A program made the position numbers and the translations under genes. Shown here in pieces: positions 8,780 to 19,677 of a DNA stretch of 21,608 bases (position 1 is its first letter; each line of letters opens with the position of its first letter). Origin of the DNA: Larix sibirica. Taxonomy: Eukaryota; Streptophyta; Pinopsida; Pinales; Pinaceae. The DNA lies in contig NWUY0304933350.1 of assembly GCA_004151065.3 (NCBI GenBank), positions 1 through 21,608 of the forward strand. The letters run 5' to 3'. The notes under the pieces were generated by a model. The model saw only the letters and a list, made by a program, of their open reading frames with translations, had not been told where the DNA came from and did not search any database.

Positions 8780-10980
8780 GAAATTGCAACTTTTTCCTTT
8801 TCATAGTTTGTGTTTATATAGGTGAAATATGTTTATGTTTGCTGAGTTGAGCACACTTTGATAATAATGATAATGAAATTAGGTGTCACGGCAAAGGATT
8901 ACATAAAGAAATGGAGATTTTGGTACAAGTTTTAATTTAAATAGAACAAAGTTTCAATGTAGTGGATGTTATTGATTTCCATCTAGCATAAATTTCCACA
9001 AAATGTGAATTTTGATTTCTTATGATTTTTTTGCGGGGGGGAAATCACATTATTTTTTATTTTTCAAAATCAATAAATCAATGCAATTATCAACAAAAAA
9101 ACTATACGATCATTTAGGTCAAAATCGAATGCATTATGGGGTTTAGTTACTCCACCCTAGAATAACTTCTTTCCCAATTATCAGTGGTGACACCTAATTT
9201 AATAAACTAAATATATAGATAAATAGGAAATGGATTGGATGAGGATTAATCTCTAAAGATAGTATTGAGTTGGGAGCAAACAACTAGACACATGAGAAGA
9301 ACTAAGGCTAAGGAGATTAGTTTGAGAGAATCTTATAACGAAGCTACTAAGATTTGGACCCCTAGAAGGAAATAGGGTTCTTAATTATTAGCCAAAAAAA
9401 AAGGATTTAAAATTAGGGGTCTTTTGTAAAGACATTCCCTGACTTATTGACTAGGTGGTTGCAAGACCCTTACATGGTCTAGGGTGGGCTACTTCCATTT
9501 TATGGAAAAAATATGTTGTTGCAAGGACATCCTATGTCTAAGGAGGAGCACTTTGTTGCTTCACTTTATTAGGAGAGGGGGCCAATGATTGAGGACTTAA
9601 CTTTTTCTTACTTGTGCACATTTTAAGAGAAGTTTGTCTCTAATTTGAGGTAAAGAGAGAAGTCTAGTTGAGAGCTCCATGTCCACCAAGAAAAGTAAAA
9701 CTTTGTTACTCCTCTTTAGTAAGGGAGGGAGCTAACATCTTAACCTCTTATTTATATTTCTTTGTTCCCTTTGGGCATGCCATGGACTTCTCCCTTTTCC
9801 AATCCTTAAGAGCCTTATGGGGATTTGTTTAGTAAGGCATATCTAGGGATGCCATAAATGCTAGTAGATGCTTTAGTGTCTTACAATAATAAGTATGGAT
9901 GTCCTTTATTCTTATATTGATAATAGAAGTTTAGAAATCTAATGTCTCTAGATTTTGTTTTCAAAAGATTAGTGTCTTACTCAACTTAAGACAATCTTTG
10001 TGAGACATTTTTTCCCCTTTTAATAGCTTAGGGAATCCCAACTTCTCTTGACTTAATACCCGTCTATGGAAAGCTTCCATGGTGTTACAAGATTAGAAGG
10101 GACCTTATAAACATGGGTAATGTTGTGAATGTATTACCAACATTGACTCAAAGTTTTGAAATATTTATGGGCATATGATATTTTATCACCCAACATGCAT
10201 GGGAGGGGTACCATAAATGTGCATCAACATTTGGCATGGGCTTAGCTACAATATCATAATGAATGATTGTATAATACCTTGGTGGACATATTGAGGTCAT
10301 AAGATTTTGTTTAAAAACCAAGATGGACTTAGGTAGTGCAAGTTGTTTATAAGATACCTTATAGAACCTTGACAATTTGCCAATCCAAATGGAAATTGGG
10401 TCAAGAAGGTTATTTAGACTGTCTTATAACTTTACATTAGCAATATCTATGCATGTATGGAATGTTAACTTGATGATAATTGAATGTAGAATTGTCTTAA
10501 GAGTGTGATGATTTGAATAGTGTTAAGTCATGCATGAGCTCTTCTTTGGTGGCAATGCAATAAATGTTTACTACACTTGGAAGGATACAAACATGTTAGG
10601 CTACATGTTTCTAAGAGTGTGAAAGGCATCTTGTGGTTCGAGGGAAGTCAAAGTTCACAAGGCTTTGGGCCAATAATTTCCTAAACTTAAAATTACCTAA
10701 TAAAGTCAAGATGGATATTTGCATGATATGTGAAAATTGAAAAGGTAGGGGACTCAAAGCCAAAGAAGTAGAAAAAGTAGGCATATTATTAAAATATTAT
10801 ATTTGATAAGAATTAATTATTATGTCCCCAAAAAAGGACATATAGTGATCGATGAGGTGGATTAATATGCCTATACAATACTAAGTATTTTAAATTTTGC
10901 AATGTTTTAACAATGTGTTGAATATTATAAAAACAAATATTTATCTTAATTTTGACTTGTTTCTGGACTTCTGGTTTATC
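8780..10980. other. Gene-poor AT-rich region
   Basis: I found no recognisable protein or RNA gene. Two diverged direct copies of a T-rich motif (ACTTTGTTGCTTC... and ACTTTGTTACTCC..., followed by a GGGAGGGAGC-like purine run) start at 9550 and 9700, with a weaker relative near 9490. They suggest an old tandem array with a ~150-bp step. The 75-codon minus-strand frame at 10148-10375 shows no family signature. Confidence 0.4.
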
Positions 10981-12310
10981 ATTTGATGTCATTTACCGAT
11001 TCTCTAGTTCGCATGTGTATCACTTTCCACTTGGAGGCTCTACGCAATTATCATAGCAAAATTCCTATGCCACTTGTCCATTACCTAGCCATTTTATTAC
11101 CCTTTCATGCTGTATAATAAGTTATTAACAATGACAGTCTACTTCGACCTCGATTTCATGTTTGGGGTTAAGGTTGGTTAATGAAATTTTTTACTTTGAT
11201 TACTAAGGAGAGATGAGGTTCGTGAAGTTCCCAGTTCTGTATCATTCGGCTCGCTCTGCAATTGGGGTCTGCCGCTTATCCCATAAGAGATTTAGCTCTT
11301 GGTTCATGTGTAAAGAAGTCATCATCGATTCTTTAAGAATTTTTGAACTCTCGGTGAACTAATTTCTTTTCCAGCATGAGAAAGAGGGTTTGACACTAAT
11401 GGCGTCTTTGTTGAGCTTGCAATAAAGCTTAAGGTTATATAGATTAACTTCCTTTCTGAACTGGTAAAGGAAAAACTTGGTCAATTTATTCTTGTTTGAT
11501 TAATACCAAAATATCCTCTTAATTAGGATTCTTTCTCTTAATGAATAGGTGTTATATGTTAGATAAAAGAAAAATGGGAAATGGCTTCAAATCTGAGCTA
11601 GATATTCTTCCTTACTCTCTATGCATTCCGTTTCTTTTATTCATAGTCCAAAGTTCTGTCGCAGAAACCCTTTTCTTCATTCTTTTACTAAGATTATCGC
11701 ACTTATTATTCCCCTCAGGGTTTTTACCCACAGTGGAAGGGGTTTATAGATTATAGTTTTAAGTTATTTGGATATGATTTATTAATTCTTTGTGTGTTTT
11801 GGACAGGTCTTGAACGTTGTGTGGAGAGCCATAACTACTAGGTCGTTCCACACTCTTTTGTTAATGTAAACATATATTTTGATTCATAAAAGAGTTTAAA
11901 TTTGTGAGCAAGGTTCTTTACAAATATCTGTATGTGTGTTGTTAGGCTTTATCTTTGTAGACGTTTAAGGATTTTCTCTAGCGTTTTCATGAACTAGATT
12001 TTCACTTACTATTGTAAGTTTATTTGGGCTTATCCTACACGAATTCGACCCTATGTTTGGGTTAACTTATACATCTTAATTAGTTGGCTGCTAGTTTTAA
12101 GATCACGATTAAGAATTTGTATGATTAAAGGTTTTTTTCCCTATATTAATGGGTTGGTTCTTTAAGGGAATTTGTTCGTAGACCAGTTCATTATTATTAA
12201 TATCGGGTTTCCATTATGTTTACATCAGGTCTTTGTTATGATTGTACAACCATAAAAATGCTAGACTGCTGACCTTAATTATTAATATGGTCTTTAATAC
12301 TTTAATATTG
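10981..12310. other. Less AT-rich unassigned region with small open frames
   Basis: Base composition is more balanced than on either side. A 49-codon ATG frame occurs at 11213-11362 (+), beginning MRFVKFPVLYHSARSAIGVC. It is Arg/Ser-rich and poor in acidic residues at its start, like a mitochondrial presequence. A 71-codon frame at 11541-11756 (+) has a hydrophobic middle. Neither matches a family I know, and no chain of consistent exons could be built. This may be a host-gene 5' region or part of an unrecognised repeat. Confidence 0.25.
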
Positions 12311-13000
12311 AACGCGTATTAACCAAACACTTCCTCATTGCCCAGATATAATTAAAAAACTCAACTGGAATAATCTAGTTGGGGATATGAAATATTTTAA
12401 GATGATCTTCTTAAACACTATGTCCTCCCACCTATCCATGTGGTGCATTTAATTTGGGCAAATTTATTTTAATATGTGTAGAAAATTTGAGTTGCTTAAT
12501 TATCATTATTACTAAGGATCAATATTGCTAGTTTATTTTTTTAATTTTTAATTATATTAAATCTTGCTTTAGTTTCATTATTATTAATAAAGAAAGACAA
12601 GTCGTGCCAGTTTTTCTTATTTTCTTCTTTTAATTATATCAAATTTGATACAAGATATTTTGAAACAAGATTAGTATTTGAATGAGATATGTTATATTTA
12701 TTATATCAATAAGTATAGTTTCATTTTAATTTTGCATATAAATGTAAAACAAGTTATTTATAAAATATTATTCTCTATAATATATATAAATTTGTTTGAC
12801 CTATATAATTTTTAAAACATATAGGTATCAAATTTGCAAACTTTTCCAAATTGTAATTTAAAAAAAAAATCATACTTCAAAGAATATTGATCTTTATCCA
12901 AATTGGATAGATTTGGAGTTCTTTATATATCAGTTTTAGAGAATAAAGTGGTTCACTTCATAACAAGCCAATCTTCTAGGGAATCAAAGGAGAAAAGATA
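12311..13000. other. Strongly AT-rich non-coding stretch
   Basis: Stops are dense in all frames and long A/T tracts dominate, for example at 12520-12800. I see nothing specific. Confidence 0.5.
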
Positions 13001-13613
13001 CCCAAGGTATCTTGATAAGTTTAAGCTCTTCTAGGGTACTTTATCATGAATAAGCCAAATATGAAAATTCACTTTTACAATAAATATAACGACAATAAAA
13101 TAACCGTTAAATTCTTCAGTGATGATGTCGGATCTCTCAACAAAATTACCCGTATGTCAAATCAACAAGACACATATAGTTGTAAATATAAGTACACGAA
13201 GAACATAGATGGCTGAAAATAAAACATGGAAATTCCACAAGTGATGGACATATAAAAACTTCATTAATAGCATAAGTTGTACATACAATAGCATTTTCTC
13301 AAGGCTAGTATAGTCTACTAGCTCTATAAAACCTTGGCTAGGAAAAGACAAGAAAAAGCGTAGTTCAACAAAGGAGCTCCAACATACCAGAATCACTCAA
13401 ACAAATCCTCTAAGGTAAGACATTCTATTATTTCTTCTTCTTTACCAAATATACCCTAGAGTTTATCTCAAAGACCTACTTCAAGATGCTCCATAAAGAT
13501 AATGAAACCCTAACAACTTCAAGAGAGAGAAAAATCAAATACAATGAAAAGCTAAGAGAGAGAAGGCAACTAGTGCATTGCTCTCCTAAATCACATCTCT
13601 ACACTAAAGTGAG
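13001..13613. other. Unassigned stretch with a telo-box-like motif
   Basis: AAACCCTAAC (13505-13514) matches the plant telo-box. It sits beside GA-rich, on the minus strand CT-rich, sequence (13520-13565), a combination seen in plant promoters and 5' UTRs. No coding frame on the minus strand downstream of it could be recognised, so this is only a hint. The 79-codon hydrophobic minus-strand frame at 13157-13396 has no motif. Confidence 0.25.
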
Positions 13614-13695
13614 ACAAATAGATGCTTCTTTTAATCTAATTGATAAAAGAACATACAAATGAATACTTCTTTTAATCTAATTGGTAAAACAACAA
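13614..13695. repeat. 2 x 41-bp imperfect tandem duplication
   Basis: The unit around CTTCTTTTAATCTAATTG at 13614-13654 is repeated at 13655-13695 with a few substitutions. Confidence 0.75.
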
Positions 13696-14080
13696 ATACA
13701 ACAACAAATGATTATACTTGGTATGCTTGTTTAATTGTTTATATATAGAGAGGTCTCATAAACAATTTGTGCCTATGAAATACTTTTTCATGTTCTTTTC
13801 CTTTTTATTATTATTTTCAAATCAATGGAAAAAGAAATTGAAAAATAACATGTATTTAGTATTGAGAAATAAATGTTTTTAAAAATTATATCACATATCA
13901 AATTTGAGCTTTTCATGTTTTATTTAGATTATAGGACACATATTAAACCTCAGTGTTATATAGAGTATCTAAAAATTAAGATTGTCTTTATAAACAATTA
14001 AACTTCAACAATAGTTAGTATTTAGCATTTGGAAATAAAGAAAATACTAACCTTATTAGCTTGGCTTATATTCATGATCT

Positions 14081-14232
14081 AAAATTTTCAATCTCATTAT
14101 AATTTAGCTCCCAAAAAATTAATTAATATTCGATTCCCAATATGTATAATATTATTTTAAAATTTTCACTCATTATAATTTAGCTCCCAATAAATTAATT
14201 AATATTCAATTCCCAAGATGTATAATATTCAA
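14081..14232. repeat. Imperfect tandem duplication, ~76-78-bp unit
   Basis: The unit at 14081-14158 (AAAATTTTCA, CTCATTATAATTTAGCTCCC, TTAATTAATATTC...) is repeated at 14159-14232 with a 2-nt deletion and four or five substitutions. The array abuts the hairpin at 14231-14300. Confidence 0.85.
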
Positions 14233-14300
14233 TTGCCTTAGTAATTAATTATTTTTATAAAAACTGCAATGTAATAAAAAATTAATTTACTAAGGTAATT
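14231..14300. repeat. AT-rich hairpin (inverted repeat)
   Basis: Arm 14231-14251, with core CCTTAGTAATTAATT, pairs with arm 14280-14300, with core AATTAATTTACTAAGG. There is one mismatch and one bulged base over ~20 nt, and a ~28-nt A/T-rich loop. Further AATTAATTTATTAA palindromic words follow to 14350. It may be the end of an AT-rich MITE. Confidence 0.65.
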
Positions 14301-14617
14301 TTAATAAAATCAAAATAATTTAATAAATTAATTTATTAAATATGATAAATAAAATTGAAATATGTTTTTATTAACAAATTTGGTTATGCTTTGTATAAAC
14401 AAAATATTACGACCAAACTCGACAACGTGAAAATACAAAAGTGCCGAGATATGATTTGGCATGTGTCCTTGAATCAAAACCTCAAAAAGTAGTTGAGATT
14501 GTTTCTATCGTCCTTTGTGGAGGAGATTTTGTAATATTACTTAAGTAGATGCGACAAAATACTCCTAAAAACAAGCAAAAATTACAAAACATATATGGAT
14601 AGGCTAAGGATGGACTT

Positions 14618-15560
14618 TTTTTATATTGATTTCTTCATGGCTAAATGAAGTGTTCACTTCCATGCCATCCCCCTCTTCGATATTTCTTGGGGTTGCATCC
14701 AATGTGGGGCAAGGAATTGAAAGTTGCAGAGTGAGAACCTTTAATTAGACTGTAGACAAAGTTATAGAGCATTCCAATTTCAACCTCAAGAACCTGAATT
14801 TGTTGTTGTAGGGCGGTTATGCTTCAACCAAAGAGGCATTCTAAAGGGAACTCTGAGTTCCCTTGTTGTGAAGTTCAGAGGTCACCAAGATATTGAAGTG
14901 TTGTTCTCATTGATCAGATCCTTGTGCCTTCGAATAACCCTTTCTAACTCTTGAATTTACCTACAAAAATTCCCTTGACATCCTAGACAATCCATTCCTA
15001 TAGTCTTGCTACTAAATTTGTTGATCCCGTAAGTATCAACCCAAATAAGATTTGACCAAATTCCCAAGCCTAATAGCCTTGGAATCACTTGGAGGCGAAT
15101 AAGAATACATACCGGTCCTAGGTTGATTGTACCAATCCTTTCCATTCTCTAGAATTCATAATGCAAACACCCACGCTAGAGGAGGGATACACTTGGAAAG
15201 AAAAGGAACTATGATAATAAAACAAGCTAAATATATGGAGAAAGCCACATTGTGAGCCAAATATTTTGGGAAGACTCCAGGATAATCCTTAAGGAAAAGA
15301 CTCAAGAAATAGAGCCGAGAACTTTCCCATATTTTGGAGGATACTATTGTAACAATAAAATTCTTCCCACATCTGAGATTGGCTATGAGGGTCTTTTCAA
15401 ATGCCAAAGCGCCATTACACTCGACCATGTGATAGGACATGTGAGTATAGCCCGCATTTACAAAATTATGGGAGGAGTTGGTACTTATATAACTTTGTTA
15501 TGATTGTCATGACACATGGTTTCATATTCATGCAAATGGTTATGGACCTTAGGGTATGTA
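14618..15560 (-). pseudogene. Decayed coding-like region, possibly the 3' part of the minus-strand LINE
   Basis: Minus-strand pieces look formerly coding but do not join in one frame. A 94-codon frame at 15156-15440 is uninterrupted, and its frame continues after one stop through DWYNQPRTGMYSYSPPSDSK near 15060-15140. Helix-like segments follow at 14886-14957 (IQELERVIRRHKDLINENN) and near 14760-14830 (ALQQQIQVLEVEIGMLYNF); both have coiled-coil-like spacing. The region ends in AATCAATATAAAAAAAG read on the minus strand (14615-14633), which resembles a LINE A-rich 3' terminus. It could be extra 3' sequence of the LINE, a separate captured gene fragment, or another element. I do not recognise the protein. 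Confidence 0.35.
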
Positions 15561-15613
15561 GCTAGTTGAAAAAACCCCATTTAAAAAAAACTCCCAAACC
15601 ATGCCTTGTTGCA

Positions 15614-15958
15614 TTATTTACTTGAAGATCTTGTAAGAGTTGTATCTTTGAAGCAATTGGCTTCTTGCTTGATCTGCACTATTAAGCAAGTGATATTGTA
15701 ATCCTCTGGGGTGACTGATAGCTTGGCTAACTTGATTAAAAGTGCAAAGTCTCCAATTACAATTAAGGAGGATAAACAAAATGCTTGCACTTGAAAAAGA
15801 CTTTGAAGGAGGGATAAAGATTTTGACTGATTGTCAGTTGCCTTCTTAATGCCCCACTCATAGTGCAATTCTTATTTTCCTCTAGGATCAAGAATGATCC
15901 CCCCTATGCTTGCCACCCATTGATTGTTGTTAGAGGCCCCGTCAAAGAAGAGGATGTG
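15614..15958 (-). pseudogene. LINE ORF2 RNase H domain (inactive)
   Basis: A single frame of 115 codons runs HILFFDGASNNNQW, then GGIILDPRGK, one in-frame stop, then WGIKKATDNQSKSLSL, SLIVIGDFALLI and QIKQEANCFKDTTL. This is the RNase H order of plant LINEs, which removes RNA from the RNA-DNA hybrid. The first Asp (FFDG) and the Asp of GD are kept. The expected Glu of the NNQAEA-type helix is Lys here (15821-15823), and the C-terminal AD motif is lost at the stop. Confidence 0.9.
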
Positions 15959-16309
15959 CTTTTCTTAGGATTTCTTCTGTCCATGGAATTCCTACTACAA
16001 GATATTTATTTGCCAACTATGCAAGATTCTAGGTTTAGGAAATCGATTTTTTGATGGAGGAGAATAAATGAGAAGCCAATTCTTCATCCATTCTCTTTCT
16101 TGCCAGTCGAGAAAATGTGGATTTTGACCTTTAAAACGTTTGATAGCTATATCTTCTACCGTGAAACTTTTTTGTCCTTCATTGTTTTGCTTCTCGAGGT
16201 GTTTATTTATTGTTGGAATACATATTTATTATGAGATAGCCATATCTTCCAACATAGAAACTTTGGTAGTGCTTTCCAAGCTTTTTTCTTTGTTGTTGAA
16301 GGAATCCCT

Positions 16310-16590
16310 CTAGAAAGTGTGCCAAAGAGAGAACATATTCTTCCATCTTGCTGGTTTTACTAATCGGTCATTGAGTTCAAAGAATGCCCATAGCCATACT
16401 TGATGGGGAAAGGAGCAGTTGATAAATAAATGCTTTTGAGTTTCTTCCTTTCTTTGACCAAGGACACATATGGAGCGTCTTTGAATCCCTTTCTTTTTTA
16501 GAGACTCAACAATTAAGACCTTTCCATGCACCAAGACCCAGTGGAATGTGGCGACTTTTGGAATTTCATCCCCTTACCGAACCTAACCCC
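16310..16590 (-). pseudogene. LINE ORF2 zf-RVT zinc-binding region
   Basis: The frame reads EIPKVATFHWVLVHGKV, LKKKGIQRRSICVLG, HLFINCSFPHQVWLWAF and WKNMFSLWHTF. This is the zf-RVT pattern (CxxC, then HLFxxC) that follows reverse transcriptase in plant LINEs. The second Cys of CxxC is Gly (CVLG); the His and last Cys remain. Separated by frameshifts, it belongs to ORF2. Confidence 0.9.
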
Positions 16591-17412
16591 ACAAGCTTGA
16601 TTGAGGTGGAATGGGAAGTGTAGGAAATTTAGAGAAATACAAGTTTCGCTGAATATTTATGTCTTTCCAAACCTCTATAATCCAATAGTTTGTTAATTGG
16701 ACTGTAACTAGTTAGCACTACAAAAATACCAATAGAGAGAGGATGCAAGTGAGAAGGAAGTTCCAGAGAGATCCAACTCCATCTCTTGTTGCTCAAGGAC
16801 AAATGGATGCTTGTTGCTTTATCCAAGATGTTAATTTAGACTAGATAAGTGAGGCTACTGATTTAATCATTCTCCAAATTGGTGATCCCTTTTTTCCTTG
16901 CAAAGGTTTGTCTAGACAACGTTTACTTGTTCCTTGGAAATATTTTTTAAGGAGTACCCTTCTTCAACCATTTAAGCTTATCGATGATCAATATCCATAT
17001 TATTTTAGCACCTAGATCCCTATTCATGATTGTGGGATCTTTTATTCCCAACCCTCCATGATTTTTAGGAGATCTTACTATATTCCAATTCACTAGGTGA
17101 AGCTTACTTCTATTTGTTTTACCCCCTTGTTAGAGAAACTTTCTAATTTCCTCGGATATTGGGGGCATGATTCCCTTTGGTGCAATAAGTGTGGAGAATT
17201 CGTAGATTGGTATTGATGATAGGACTGATTTAATAAGAATTATTCTTCCTACTAGATTAAGCCAATGCGCTCCCTACAGTTGAAATTTCCTCTTGATTTT
17301 TCTGAGAATATTCAACCAAATATCAATAGAGGGGTGTTGAGGGAGATAGGGATTCTAATATGTTTGAAATTGTTCCAAGTATTGGTGTAAGGGAATCAAA
17401 GGATCTTTACTA

Positions 17413-18600
17413 TCAAATGTAGACTGGTGGACCAAACGCTTCACCCATGATCATACTTTTTCCTTCATTTATTTCTCCTCTTGATGCTTCAAGAAATATA
17501 TCCAAAAATTTTCTAAATCTCTCTGCATTGACCATGGATGCACCTCCTAATAGGAGTGTGCCATATGCAAACTGTGAGTGGTTCAAATTTTTCATACCCT
17601 TTGTGATTGTGATGTCAAGAAGATTCCCAACTGCTTGCTCGACCTCTAATTTTCTACTCAAGGTTTCAACAACAATGACGAACAAGGATGGGGAGAGAGC
17701 ACAACCTTGTTTGAGGCCTTTGTTTCTTTTGAACAAGTTGGTGGATCTGCCATTCATCAATGGAGCAATCCAAGGCCCATTGGCACATGCTCTAACCTAA
17801 GAGATACAATTGTCATCAAAACCAAATTTATCCTTCACATCAAATATGAAGGAGAGTCTTAATAGGTCAAAGGCACTTTCCATATCTATTTTTATAATCA
17901 TGCCTTTATCCTTGTTGTCTTTACTTTTGCGGACTTCCTCTCGCATCATTATTATATTGCCTATAATTTTTTGATTCTGAATAAAGCCACCTTTATTGTC
18001 CGAAATTATTTTGTCAGAATCTTCTTCAATCTATTTGCCATAATCCAGTTGAGGATCTTATAGGAGTTACAAAGAGAGATTGGGAAAAATAATGAGTGAG
18101 TTGGGGTTTTCTTCTTTGGGTATGAGAGAAAGAAAGGTTGAGTTGGTGTTTCCTCCTACCTTTTGCTTCCTTCCTTTGGATGTAGGAGAGCATTTTTTTA
18201 CGTCCTCCTTCACAATATGCCAACAAGATCTATAAAAGTGGATGGAAAAACCATCATGTCCCGATGCTTTATTTAGTGCAAGCCTCCATCTTGTTTCAAT
18301 GATTTCACCTTCTTCTATGCTTTTATTGAAAACTGTAATGTCTTCTATTTTGATGAGTGTGGTAGTATTGTCTAGCAAATCTTCTCGAGCTCCCTGATTA
18401 GTTCTCTCCCCTTCCACGTGTAGTAGTTGAAAGTGATCTTTTGCTACATCTTTTATTTCAAAGAAGTTTGAGATTCGAGTTCTGTCTTGCATGTAGATTT
18501 CCTTCACATTATTCTTTTGCACTTGATATTTGGATTGGTGATGGAAGAAAGATGTGTTTTTGTCTCTAGCTTTGAGCCAAGGACTTTGGTACTCTAGTCT
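17413..18600 (-). pseudogene. LINE ORF2 reverse transcriptase domain (YADD box lost)
   Basis: In order the frames show WLKARDKNTSFFHHQSK (18540-18590), RWRLALNKASGHDGFSIHFY (about 18250), NSTFLSLIPKEENP, ILNWIMANRLKKIL, KGMIIKIDMESAFDLL (motif A, Asp kept), GLKQGCALSPSLFVI (motif B) and HSQFAYGTLLLGGAS (motif C). Motif C should read F/Y-A-D-D; here both Asp are replaced, by Tyr (17563-17565) and Gly (17560-17562). A stop also separates motif A from motif B. The domain is recognisable beyond doubt but catalytically dead. Confidence 0.95.
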
Positions 18601-18894
18601 CCATATTTCCTCCTCATCCTTGCGAGGCTTATAAATTTGTCCACATAAATATCTCTTTTTTTTTGTAGTTGCTGAGTAATATCATCTGATTCCATTTGGG
18701 CTTGTATAATCTCCAATCCGTCTGTAAGTTGTTTTCTTTTCCTATCTGGTGGAATGAAGAAGGTTTTTACCTATCCTTTTACGATTGTTGTAACATGTTT
18801 GATTTTTTTCTCCCATTCAAAGGTTGGCGATCCATACACATGTTTTGTCCAAGTCTTAGATATTAGATAAAAAAATTGAAGGGGTTTTAAGCTA

Positions 18895-19677
18895 CAATGG
18901 ATTAAAGTGAAAGGGGAGAGGCCCAAAATTAGAGGAGTTGTGGAAGGCTAGAAGAACGGGTTTGTGATTGGAGTTGGTAGAGGGGATTATCTTTGAAGAA
19001 CTAGTCTGGGTATCTAGGATGGCATCTCTATGGATGACAAAGAGATTGAGATGAGGAGCAATATGAATAGGTCCAAGTCTTCAATTGGACCATGTGAATT
19101 GGGCAATCATAGGATTCATGTCAACCATATTTGAATCTGCAATTTGATCTTCCATGTGTTTTATATTGGGGTCTTTGACAATAATTCCTCCCATTCTTTC
19201 TTTATGATTCATAATAGTGTTGAAGTCTATTGATATTATACTATTTTTTATTATTGTAGAGCTTGTGAGATATTGCAAAGAGAGGGAACAATATTCCTTT
19301 TCTTTTTAATGCATGATCATGTATATGTTAAATAAATTGCACCAAATACTTGAGCTTTGATTCTCTGGTTTTGTGAAGATCCAATTCTAAGTTTGGAGAT
19401 GGATATCAAGGGTAAAGACACTAGATATGGATCTCAAGGGTAAAGACATTACTATCCTAAAGAGTACATATTCCTCTCGAGGCTCCACTCAAGTTTACTA
19501 CTTTGATTTCACCTTTTTTCAATTTCCTTTTGGCTATTGCACTCATTTCATTTTCCTCTAGTTTAGTCTCCTGGAGCAGGATAATAGTTGGCCTTTCATT
19601 AACCAAAAACCTCTTAGGATTGTTTCATTGTGTTTACCACCCATCCCGTGACAATTCCAGGAGATGATGTTCATCAT
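18895..19677 (-). pseudogene. LINE ORF2 endonuclease domain (inactive)
   Basis: This is the exonuclease-endonuclease-phosphatase type domain that nicks target DNA. The frames show IISWNCHGMGG, LLQETKLEENEMS (catalytic Glu kept), SIDFNTIMNHKERMGGIIVK (GDFN has become IDFN, near 19213-19230), DSNMVDMNPMIAQFTWSN, and the final SNHKP box. There the usual catalytic Asp of SDH is Asn (18967-18969) while His is kept. A frameshift near 19615, stops near 19450 and a stop after FTWSN (19081) interrupt it. Confidence 0.92.

Larger units (their letters stand above)
15600..19677 (-). pseudogene. LINE ORF2 polyprotein pseudogene (EN-RT-zf-RVT-RNase H)
   Basis: ORF2 is the enzyme that nicks the target and reverse-transcribes the element RNA. 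The start is taken at the tandem ATGs at 19677, because MMNIISWNCHGMGG is the typical plant LINE ORF2 N-terminus. The frame breaks within 25 codons, and several frameshifts and stops follow along its ~4.1 kb, a normal span for plant LINE ORF2. Between RT and zf-RVT, scattered frames still show LNLVGRIILIKSVLSSIPIY (17210-17280), KLHLVNWNIVRSPKNHGGLG (about 17060-17120) and KIIWILIIDKLKW (about 16970-17010), the conserved thumb/connection region. Confidence 0.93.

Noticed and set aside
11541-11756. 71-codon hydrophobic plus-strand frame
   Set aside because: Looks membrane-like only because of T-rich codons; no motif and no context.
13157-13396. 79-codon hydrophobic minus-strand frame
   Set aside because: Composition reflects an A-rich plus strand; no recognisable family.
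8780-14600. LTR retrotransposon
   Set aside because: No paired long direct repeats, primer-binding site, gag, protease or integrase motifs were seen.
17447-17800. 117-codon plus-strand frame
   Set aside because: It is the antisense shadow of the LINE reverse transcriptase motifs B and C on the minus strand.
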